Assembly: GCA_039934875.1 (NCBI GenBank)
Contig: JBDTLH010000215.1
Coordinates: 1 to 26,202 of the forward strand
Origin: JBDTLH01 sp039934875
GTDB lineage: Bacteria > Acidobacteriota > Terriglobia > Terriglobales > Acidobacteriaceae
Direction: 5' to 3'
DNA: 26,202 bases
Shown: positions 8,886-14,502 of the stretch, in pieces
Position numbering within the stretch: the first letter of the stretch is position 1
How the letters are laid out: each line of letters opens with the position of its first letter
Made by a program: the position numbers and the translations under genes
The notes under the pieces: model-generated
Databases searched by the model: none
What the model saw: only the letters and a program-made list of their open reading frames with translations
Told to the model about the DNA's origin: nothing

Positions 8886-9964
8886 GCCAGCAACTCTCCC
8901 ACTTCCGCGCGCACATCTTCCACCATCAGCTTGTGGCGGATCAGCAACTGCTCCGTGGCGGCAAAGTCGAGAACATCATCGCCCGAGCTGTATTCCGCGT
9001 TCAGCGAACCATCGCCCCGGCTTTCCCCCCTCAACTCCGGCACCATCGGTAATATTGCATACCAATTGCCGCGTTTCACGGTGCGGAGCGACTCTTCTTC
9101 ACTGATCAGCGACTCATGGACCTTTTCTCCGGGACGGATACCGATGACTTCAATATCGATGTCGCGGCTGCCGATCAGCGCCTTCGCAACATCCGTGATC
9201 AACGCCGATGGCGCGCGCGGGATGTAAGTTTCACCCGGCTTCGCATCCCTGAACGCTGCGAAGATCGTGTCCACCGCATCATCCAGCGAGAGCAGAAATC
9301 GCGTCATTTGAGCGCTGGTGATGGTGACCGGCCCCCCATTGCGGATTTGTTCACGAAAAAGCGGGACCACCGATCCACGGGATGCCAGCACATTCCCGTA
9401 ACGCGCGCAGACAAAACGCGTCGTAGGATTACAGTAAGAAGAGCTCAGGTTTGCCTGAATGAATAAGCGCTCTTGAAGCGCCTTCGTCATCCCCATCACA
9501 CTGACCGGCTTGCAGGCTTTATCAGTGGAGATACCAATCACCGTCTCTACCGGAAGACGCAGCTCCTGGATCGCCCGCACGATATTGTGCGGGCCCTCGA
9601 CGTTGGTGCGCACCGCCTCCCACGGGAAATATTCGCAGCTTGGCACCTGCTTCAGCGCAGCCGCGTTGAAGACAATATCCGCCCCTCTCAATGCCGAGGC
9701 GACGCATGCATAATCGCGCACATCGCCAATATGAAATTGCAACCGGCCCTGAAAATTGTGGAATATGACCTCGTCGGTGGCGACCTTGCGATGCTGGTAT
9801 TCAAGACGCATGAGGTGTTGCTTGGCCTCATCGCGCGAGAACACGATCACTCTTGCGGGCAGCCCGTGATCGCCGCTGAGCAACCTCTTCACCAGCGCCT
9901 TCCCCAACGATCCGGTGCCGCCGGTTACCAGTACTCTTTTGCCTGCAAAGGGCTTGGACTCCAT
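8882..9964 (-). CDS. fnlA: UDP-GlcNAc 4,6-dehydratase / 5-epimerase, FnlA/WbjB/CapE-type
   Basis: 360 residues, an extended SDR of the polysaccharide_synt_2 (CapD) family. It has the NAD(P)-binding GGTGSLG (residues 15-21), an AAALKQVP motif and ISTDKACKP (S146-T147-D148-K149). A VMGMTK segment provides M157-x3-K161, the Met-for-Tyr form known from CapE/FlaA1-like enzymes instead of the usual Y-x3-K. It converts UDP-GlcNAc to the 4-keto-6-deoxy-L-hexose intermediate, the first committed step towards L-FucNAc or L-QuiNAc. An ATG at 9964 shares its A with the TGA of the upstream gene (TGATG), and a TTG lies one codon earlier; the ATG is preferred. The stop overlaps the fnlC-like start. Confidence 0.88.
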   Translation of the reverse strand: MESKPFAGKRVLVTGGTGSLGKALVKRLLSGDHGLPARVIVFSRDEAKQHLMRLEYQHRKVATDEVIFHNFQGRLQFHIGDVRDYACVASALRGADIVFNAAALKQVPSCEYFPWEAVRTNVEGPHNIVRAIQELRLPVETVIGISTDKACKPVSVMGMTKALQERLFIQANLSSSYCNPTTRFVCARYGNVLASRGSVVPLFREQIRNGGPVTITSAQMTRFLLSLDDAVDTIFAAFRDAKPGETYIPRAPSALITDVAKALIGSRDIDIEVIGIRPGEKVHESLISEEESLRTVKRGNWYAILPMVPELRGESRGDGSLNAEYSSGDDVLDFAATEQLLIRHKLMVEDVRAEVGELLA

Positions 9965-10836
9965 CAAGCTGCAACTCCTTCCGCCATCTCCGCGATCATC
10001 TCCGCCCAGGCGGGACGCGCCATCCCCGTTGCCCGCTCGAAGCGCTTTGCATTCAGCGTGCGATCGATCACCACCTCATCATCTGCCGTGATCGCAACCT
10101 CCAGATCGTACGCCTCGCGCAACGCACATAGCAGATCGTGCTTGCTGATCGCCTCGCCGGCCACATGATAGGTGCCGGCCAACTCCGGGAAATCCTGAAT
10201 GGTCCGCTTCACGATCTGCGCCAGGCGAAGCGTGGTCAATCCGGAAAACACCGCCTTGCGAAATCCCTTCACCACATGCCGGTAGCGCGCTTCGCTCATG
10301 AACCATTCCAGCAACGACCTCTTGTGCGCGAGCTCGGGGCCAATGATGGATGTGCGCAACGTCAGTACGCCCGTGCCGCTCGGCTCCCCAATCAGCTTCG
10401 AGCGGCCATAGAGATCGGCGGCGTCCGGCAAATCATCTTCGCGGTAGTTGCCCCGCGCTCCGCTAAACACGCAGTCGGTGCTGAAGTGCACCACGCGTCC
10501 GCCCCACTCCTGTGCCGCGCGCGCGAGGTAATGGGGAAACAGGCCATTCACTGCGATGCTGGTGATCGGATCCTCTCCTCCCGGCAACGGCTTCAGCACC
10601 CCAATACAGTTGAGCAGGATGTCCGGCCTCAGCCCGCGAAGCACCTTTGCGCAATCGGCGGGAAACATCGCATCGACGTTTGCGATCACCGCCTTTCGCC
10701 CGAATCGTTCGATCACCTCAGGGCTGTCCTCCACGCGTCCGCGGACGGTGAGCGAGACATCGCCGAAGGCCGGCTTCAGCACTTGATACAGCATGTGGCC
10801 GAGCATGCCCCGACCGCCTAGAATACACAGCTTCAT
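9964..10836 (-). CDS. RmlD-like SDR reductase of the UDP-L-amino-sugar pathway
   Basis: 290 residues, an RmlD_sub_bind-type short-chain reductase with an N-terminal GGRGMLG nucleotide loop (residues 7-13), HFSTDCVFSG (S119-T120-D121) and DLYGRSKLIGE carrying Y143-x3-K147. The length fits dTDP-4-dehydrorhamnose reductases. It lacks the C-terminal cupin domain of FnlB/WbjC/Cap5F (about 370 residues). First in a five-gene operon with FnlA- and FnlC-type genes, it most likely reduces the 4-keto group of the UDP-linked intermediate, as WbvR does in the UDP-L-QuiNAc pathway of Vibrio cholerae O37. No dTDP-sugar genes (rmlA/B/C) are visible, which argues against rhamnose synthesis. There is no strong ribosome site before the ATG. 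Confidence 0.82.
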   Translation of the reverse strand: MKLCILGGRGMLGHMLYQVLKPAFGDVSLTVRGRVEDSPEVIERFGRKAVIANVDAMFPADCAKVLRGLRPDILLNCIGVLKPLPGGEDPITSIAVNGLFPHYLARAAQEWGGRVVHFSTDCVFSGARGNYREDDLPDAADLYGRSKLIGEPSGTGVLTLRTSIIGPELAHKRSLLEWFMSEARYRHVVKGFRKAVFSGLTTLRLAQIVKRTIQDFPELAGTYHVAGEAISKHDLLCALREAYDLEVAITADDEVVIDRTLNAKRFERATGMARPAWAEMIAEMAEGVAA

Positions 10837-11039
10837 GAACGTGGAATGAAAGTCGTCGCCAGTATAGCCCGTCCCTCATTCCCTTTCGGGCCAAAATGTG
10901 AGACCAGCGAGCGCCATTTCGAAGCTTGGTTTCCGGCAGCTCGCTCAGGCTGCGCGAGAAGCTCCACAACACGTCCTTGCCCCCTGACCGGTCCAGTACT
11001 GCGCAGAGGAAGGTGGCGGGTGTTAGTTCTTGTTGAATT
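10837..11039. other. Intergenic stretch upstream of the sugar operon
   Basis: Between the divergent RmlD-like gene and the short hypothetical frame at 11040. It should contain the promoter of the minus-strand sugar operon, but no convincing -35/-10 pair was identified by eye. A short minus-strand frame (84 codons, 10718-10972) crosses it into the RmlD-like gene without family resemblance and was not accepted. Confidence 0.5.
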
Positions 11040-11423
11040 ATGAAAGGCTGGAATTGGACGAACTCGATGCCGCGCGGCCCACCTCCCTGCTTTTACGATC
11101 CGCTGCCCGATGGCGGATACCGATTGGCCGGAGTCATGTACAACGCGCCCAAGCGCTTCACCGAAGAGCAGCTCGATCAGCGCATCCCCTTGAGCGTTGC
11201 CGCCTGGCATCAACATACGAACTTCTGCGCCGCGCCCAGGGGACGCCAGGCCGAATACCTGCCTCCCAACGCCAAATTCGGATTGATCGGCTCCATCTCC
11301 ACCCCGGAAGCCTGTGCAGCCGAGGGCGGTACCTTCAGGCCGGTGCTCTTTAATTGGATGGTCCACGTCTATCCCAACCATCCAGGCCACGAGTTCGCCC
11401 TTGATTCAGAAGACAGCCATTAA
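11040..11423 (+). pseudogene. Hypothetical protein, probably the surviving C-terminal part of a longer gene
   Basis: 127 residues with gene-like composition: YRLAGVMYNAP, then DQRIPLSVAAWHQHTNFC and a C-terminal FRPVLFNWMVHVYP. The pattern of Trp and His residues (WHQH, NWMVHV) resembles a family of secreted hypothetical proteins I associate with Acidobacteriota, which carry about 70-100 more residues and a signal peptide before this part. Here an in-frame TGA (11034-11036) lies two codons before the ATG, and no ribosome site precedes it. This suggests the 5' part has been lost or shifted out of frame. The conserved His residues could bind metal, but no function is known to me. It might still be an intact small gene. 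Confidence 0.5.
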
Positions 11424-11525
11424 TGAGGTCCTGAACGATTCACCGGGTGCCGATGCTTTGCGCTCGGTGCGCGGGACTCGCATCTCCGGATCGACGGTGC
11501 AGAACTTTGTTAAGAAGCACGCCGT

Positions 11526-11554
11526 TTGCCTCCCGCATCCCTGTAGCTGATAAT
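11526..11554 (+). promoter_or_regulatory. Likely sigma70-type promoter of pgsA
   Basis: TTGCCT (11526-11531) and GATAAT (11549-11554) are separated by 17 bases, matching TTGACA/TATAAT in 4 and 5 of 6 positions. The predicted start of transcription is about 14 bases before the pgsA ATG. A 6-bp inverted repeat (GTAGCT 11543-11548 / AGCTAC 11557-11562) brackets the -10 and could be an operator or chance. Confidence 0.5.
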
Positions 11555-11574
11555 CAAGCTACGTAGTCCTCGCG

Positions 11575-12240
11575 ATGAACCTGCCCAACTACCTGACGAT
11601 CAGCCGCATCCTCTGCGTACCCATCCTGCTCTGGGTGATGCTCAGCGGCTATTTCTCTTCCGTACATGGCGAGAAGGAGATCATCGCTTCCCTGATCTTC
11701 ATCCTCGCCTCGATCACCGATGGCTTCGACGGATACCTGGCGCGCCGCCGCAAGCAGATCACCACGATGGGCATGTTGCTTGATCCGCTGGCGGACAAAC
11801 TCCTGGTCTCAGCGGCGTTCATCGCCCTGGTGCAGCTCAATCCCCACGTTGTTCCCGCCTGGGTCGCCGTGGTCATCATCGGACGCGAGTTTCTGGTCAG
11901 CGGCCTGCGCTCCATCGCCGCCGGCGAGGGCTTCACCATCGAAGCCAGCGACCTCGGCAAGTTCAAGACGGTGGTGCAGATCGTCACTGTGGTGGCCGCC
12001 ATCCTGGCCCACCGCTGGGACGCCTGGTACTTCGGACCCATTACCATCCCGGTCGATCTCTTCGCGCACATGGCAGTGTGGTACACGGTGGCGGTAAGCA
12101 TCATCTCCGCGACCGATTACTTCGTCGGCTTCTGGTCGAAGGTGGAAAAGACCGCGACCGTGCGCCGCAAGCGCCGCGCGTTCATTCTCAGCCGCCGGGA
12201 CAAAGAGAAGAAGACGCAGCAGCAGGCGAGCCTTCCATAG
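11575..12240 (+). CDS. pgsA: CDP-diacylglycerol-glycerol-3-phosphate 3-phosphatidyltransferase
   Basis: 221 residues with about four to six hydrophobic helices. It carries a perfect CDP-alcohol phosphatidyltransferase signature: D49-x2-D52-G53-x2-A56-R57-x8-G66-x3-D70-x3-D74, the residues that bind metal and the CDP-diacylglycerol head group. The start MNLPNYLTISRI is the standard PgsA N-terminus. It makes phosphatidylglycerol phosphate at the inner membrane, the committed step to phosphatidylglycerol and cardiolipin. The C-terminus is extended by a basic tail (RRKRRAFILSRRDKEKK) beyond the last helix, likely cytoplasmic. It appears to be a single-gene transcript with its own promoter; heptamer-like repeats begin directly at its stop codon. 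Confidence 0.95.
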   Translation: MNLPNYLTISRILCVPILLWVMLSGYFSSVHGEKEIIASLIFILASITDGFDGYLARRRKQITTMGMLLDPLADKLLVSAAFIALVQLNPHVVPAWVAVVIIGREFLVSGLRSIAAGEGFTIEASDLGKFKTVVQIVTVVAAILAHRWDAWYFGPITIPVDLFAHMAVWYTVAVSIISATDYFVGFWSKVEKTATVRRKRRAFILSRRDKEKKTQQQASLP

Positions 12241-12275
12241 TCACGGGTCGCAAGTCGCGGGTCACGGGTCGCAAC
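12241..12275. repeat. Degenerate heptanucleotide repeat after pgsA
   Basis: Starting at the base after the pgsA stop, five 7-base units follow each other: TCACGGG, TCGCAAG, TCGCGGG, TCACGGG, TCGCAAC. A 13-base segment (TCACGGGTCGCAA) recurs exactly at 12241 and 12262. The 7-base period matches the clearer repeat after yqeY at 22171. Confidence 0.65.
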
Positions 12276-12500
12276 AGGGGTCGCTGAAAGCGAGAGGAAT
12301 TCGCGTCAAAAAGGGCACAAAACGATCGGAAATGATCGAAAAAACATCAAAAAAACATGTGCTTTTCGAGCAGAGTTACTCGAACCCTGGATGCTTTAGG
12401 TTAATTCTAAGGTGATCGTCCTCGTCATTGGTCATCGTCATGGAGCACAGACAGGAATGTCTGTGCCACCGAAACAAAAAGCAGAGCTTGCATTTTTCGC
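12276..12500. other. Intergenic region between pgsA and the SRPBCC operon
   Basis: About 225 bases with no open frame of interest, noticeably more AT-rich than the flanks around 12300-12420 (A-runs near 12340-12356). A small hairpin, CGATC(6)GATCG, lies at about 12324-12339. The only strong element is the palindrome at 12445-12466, listed separately. I see no RNA gene. Confidence 0.5.
12445..12466. repeat. Perfect 9-bp inverted repeat, candidate interspersed palindromic unit
   Basis: GCACAGACA-GGAA-TGTCTGTGC is an exact 9-bp stem with a 4-base loop. No T-run follows on either strand, so it is unlikely to be an intrinsic terminator. The shape is that of a REP-like extragenic palindrome; a family of such units (CAGACAGGAATGTCTG core) would be expected elsewhere in the genome. 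Confidence 0.6.
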
Positions 12501-12529
12501 TTGACGTGACTATCGAGTCACGTTACCAT
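12501..12529 (+). promoter_or_regulatory. Promoter of the SRPBCC-ArsR-DUF899 operon
   Basis: TTGACG (12501-12506), a 17-base spacer and TACCAT (12524-12529) match the sigma70 consensus in 5 and 4 of 6 positions. Transcription would start near 12536, giving a leader of about 40 bases with a strong AAAGGAG ribosome site at 12563-12569, 8 bases before the ATG at 12578. Confidence 0.65.
12504..12523. promoter_or_regulatory. Palindromic operator, probably for the ArsR protein
   Basis: ACGTGACT-ATCG-AGTCACGT is an exact inverted repeat with 8-bp arms and a 4-base centre. It fills the -35/-10 spacer of the promoter at 12501-12529. Binding there would exclude RNA polymerase, the usual mode of ArsR-family autorepression, and the operon's second gene is an ArsR protein. 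The match of site and regulator is inference. Confidence 0.65.
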
Positions 12530-12577
12530 TCACTCACGTAAGCAAATCGAAGAAAGCGAGTCAAAGGAGACAAGCGT

Positions 12578-13006
12578 ATGCAATTAGACGAACTCACCCT
12601 CGACACTGAACAGCAGATCAACATCAAAGCCAAGCCGGAGAAGGTATTCGCCGCCATGCTGCATCGCCTGGGAGAAGGCAATGTGCGTCCCGATGGAGAA
12701 CCTCTGCATTTGCAATTGGAGCCCAAAGCCGGAGGCCGCTGGTATCGCGACCGGGGCAACGGTGTAGAACATCTGTGGGGATTTGTGCAGGCCATCAAAG
12801 CGCCCAACCTGCTGGAGCTGAGCGGGCCGATGTTCATGTCGTATCCGGCGATCAATCACGTGGAGGTCAAGGTGGAGGAGGCCGCCGGAGGATCGAAGGT
12901 GACGCTGCGGCACCGCGCGATCGGCATGATCGATCCCGAGCACCGCAAAGGCGTCAGCACCGGATGGAAGCACATACTCGAAGGAGTCAAGCAGGACAGC
13001 GAGTAG
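12578..13006 (+). CDS. SRPBCC (AHSA1-like) domain protein
   Basis: 142 residues forming a single START/Bet v1-like fold of the Activator of Hsp90 ATPase homologue 1 family. The pattern includes an N-terminal strand (QQINIKAKPEKVFAAML), GGRWYRD, then LWGFVQAIKAPNLLELSGP, and a C-terminal helix (STGWKHILEGVKQ). The fold makes a hydrophobic pocket for a small ligand; no catalytic residues can be named. Bacterial members are often encoded next to an ArsR regulator, as here, where that gene begins 3 bases after this stop. A strong ribosome site (AAAGGAG) supports the ATG at 12578. First gene of a four-gene operon under an apparently ArsR-controlled promoter. Confidence 0.88.
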   Translation: MQLDELTLDTEQQINIKAKPEKVFAAMLHRLGEGNVRPDGEPLHLQLEPKAGGRWYRDRGNGVEHLWGFVQAIKAPNLLELSGPMFMSYPAINHVEVKVEEAAGGSKVTLRHRAIGMIDPEHRKGVSTGWKHILEGVKQDSE

Positions 13007-13009
13007 CCT

Positions 13010-13372
13010 GTGGCCTCTGCGAGTGAACTCGATCCGGTGTGGAAGGCGCTCTCGGACCGTACACGGCGCGCAGTGCTTGACCTGCTGCGCGCTGGTCCGC
13101 GGACCACCACCGAAATCGTGGACGCCTTCCCTCAGCTCACGCGGTTCGGCGTGATGAAACATCTCGACGTGCTGCGCAAGGCGCAGTTGGTGCATACCCG
13201 GGAATCGGGAAGAGAGCGCGTGAACTCCCTGAATGCCGTGCCCATCCGGCAGATTTACGAGCGATGGGTCAGCCCCTTTGAGGAGCTTTGGTCGAGCGAG
13301 CTCCTGCGCATTAAGGAACTCGCGGAGCAGGAAACTCCTACGCGACGCCAGTCGGACGAAAAGAAACATTAA
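13010..13372 (+). CDS. ArsR-family winged-helix transcriptional regulator
   Basis: 120 residues with a GTG start 3 bases after the SRPBCC stop. The winged-helix core runs from about residue 8 to 85: LDPVWKALSDRTRRAVLDLL, then TTTEIVDAFPQLTRFGVMKHL as the helix-turn-helix, and KAQLVHTRESGRERV as the wing. There are no cysteines at all, so it is not a metal sensor of the ELCVCDL type; it may instead respond to an organic ligand or to its SRPBCC partner. The likely target is the palindrome at 12504-12523. The C-terminal 30 residues are charged and probably help dimerisation. Confidence 0.92.
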   Translation: MASASELDPVWKALSDRTRRAVLDLLRAGPRTTTEIVDAFPQLTRFGVMKHLDVLRKAQLVHTRESGRERVNSLNAVPIRQIYERWVSPFEELWSSELLRIKELAEQETPTRRQSDEKKH

Positions 13373-13390
13373 ACAGAATAGGAGAATGAT

Positions 13391-14203
13391 ATGACGACAG
13401 CCATGAGCAGCATGAGAACGAAAGAACATCCGGTGGTAACCGAACAGGAGTGGCTCACCGCCCGCCAAGAGCTTCTGCGGAAAGAGAAACAATTAACCCG
13501 GCTGCGCGACGAGCTCAGCCGGGAGCGCCGCGAACTGCCCTGGGTGAAGATTGAAAAGGAGTATGTCTTTGAGGGAGCGAAGGGCAAGGAGACGCTCGCC
13601 GACCTCTTCGCCGGACGCAGCCAATTGATTATCTATCACTTTATGCTGGGTCCGGAGTGGGAGGAGGGCTGCCCGAGCTGCTCGTTCCTCGCCGATCACA
13701 TCGACGGGGCGCTCAAGCATCTGGCTGCGCGCGATGTGACGTTGGTCGTGGCCTCGCGCGCGCCTCTCGCCCGGATAGAAGCATTCAAGAAGCGCATGGG
13801 ATGGAAGTTCAAGTGGGTGTCGTCTTACGGCAGCGACTTTAACTTCGACTATCACGTCTCCTTCAGCAAAGAGGAGATCGCGAGCGGCAAGGTGATTTAC
13901 AACTATGGGACTCCGAAGTTCCTGGGCGAGGAGATGCCGGGCGCCAGCGTCTTCTACAAGGACGAGGTGGCCAACATCTTCCACACGTATTCCGCCTATG
14001 CGCGTGGGCTGGATATCCTGCTGGGCGCATACAACTACCTCGATCTTGCGCCCAAAGGCCGCGATGAAGACGGCCTGGCCTTCACCATGTCATGGGTGCG
14101 CCACCATGACCGCTATAAGGATGCGCTCAAGGCGGAGAAAGAACAACTGGTTTCGAGCCCGACATCGTCCCGGTCCTGTTGTGCGGAAGAACAGCACGCG
14201 TAA
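13391..14203 (+). CDS. DUF899 thioredoxin-like family protein
   Basis: 270 residues, the full length of the DUF899 family, which has a thioredoxin-like fold. A charged N-terminal helix (residues 18-48, many Arg/Glu/Lys) precedes LPWVKIEKEYVFEG and IIYHFMLGPEW. Then comes GCPSCSF with C94 and C97, a CxxC placed where thioredoxin-fold enzymes have their active site. SYGSDFNFDYHVSF and FHTYSAYARGLD are also characteristic. The C-terminus adds SRSCCAEEQHA, a pair of adjacent cysteines that could act as extra thiols. There is no signal peptide, so it should be cytoplasmic; the reaction is unknown. An AGGAG at 13380-13384 precedes the ATG, and alternative ATG codons lie at residues 5 and 8. Confidence 0.88.
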   Translation: MTTAMSSMRTKEHPVVTEQEWLTARQELLRKEKQLTRLRDELSRERRELPWVKIEKEYVFEGAKGKETLADLFAGRSQLIIYHFMLGPEWEEGCPSCSFLADHIDGALKHLAARDVTLVVASRAPLARIEAFKKRMGWKFKWVSSYGSDFNFDYHVSFSKEEIASGKVIYNYGTPKFLGEEMPGASVFYKDEVANIFHTYSAYARGLDILLGAYNYLDLAPKGRDEDGLAFTMSWVRHHDRYKDALKAEKEQLVSSPTSSRSCCAEEQHA

Positions 14204-14214
14204 GCAGTGGGCCA

Positions 14215-14240
14215 TCGCGGGTTGGGAGACCGACCCGCGA
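14215..14240 (+). other. Hairpin between the DUF899 gene and the small CPMC gene
   Basis: TCGCGGGT (14215-14222) and ACCCGCGA (14233-14240) form an exact 8-bp GC-rich stem with a 10-base loop, in the 65-base gap between the two genes. No T-run follows. It could stabilise the upstream message or reduce readthrough into the small gene. Confidence 0.5.
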
Positions 14241-14268
14241 CAGTTTCAACAAAGAGCGGAGCAACTAC

Positions 14269-14481
14269 ATGTGTCCCATGTGTTTTATGACTGCCGCGTT
14301 GATCGCCGCTGGCGCCGGTTCGGCGGGTGGACTGGCTGCATTTGCGGTAAAGAAGTTTCGCGCTGAAAAGACATTGCATAAGTCGGTTCCAACGGGACGA
14401 TCCAATAATTCTGAGTTGGCGAGGTTGAGCGAATTTCGTATTCCGGGCGAGTTGGATAGCGCCGCCGACCTTGAGTGTTAG
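14269..14481 (+). CDS. Small CPMC-motif single-span membrane protein
   Basis: 70 residues. The frame is open further upstream, but the ATG at 14269 has a GGAG (14258-14261) at 7 bases spacing and starts a coherent protein. It begins MCPMCFMTAALIAAGAG, so C2 and C5 form a CxxC at the extreme N-terminus. One glycine/alanine-rich transmembrane helix (about residues 6-27) follows, then a basic KKFRAEK stretch and a polar tail. By the positive-inside rule the tail would be cytoplasmic and the CPMC pair at the outer face, which suits a thiol or metal-binding role. I recall similar short CPxC proteins near such operons, but no function. Last gene of the SRPBCC operon. Confidence 0.7.
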   Translation: MCPMCFMTAALIAAGAGSAGGLAAFAVKKFRAEKTLHKSVPTGRSNNSELARLSEFRIPGELDSAADLEC

Positions 14482-14502
14482 AGGACGAAATGCACATAGC
14501 GC

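Noticed and set aside
9964..10836. dTDP-rhamnose pathway gene rmlD
   Set aside because: The family fits, but no rmlA, rmlB or rmlC is present, and the gene is translationally coupled to UDP-GlcNAc-modifying enzymes.
10718..10972. Minus-strand frame of 84 codons crossing the start of the RmlD-like gene
   Set aside because: It overlaps the RmlD-like gene in another frame, has no ribosome site and ends inside a well-supported coding region.
12445..12466. Intrinsic terminator of pgsA
   Set aside because: The stem is perfect, but no T-run follows on either strand and it lies more than 200 bases after the pgsA stop.
13010..13372. Metal-sensing ArsR/SmtB repressor
   Set aside because: The protein has no cysteine and lacks the ELCVCDL metal box, so sensing of arsenic, zinc or cadmium through the usual site is unlikely.
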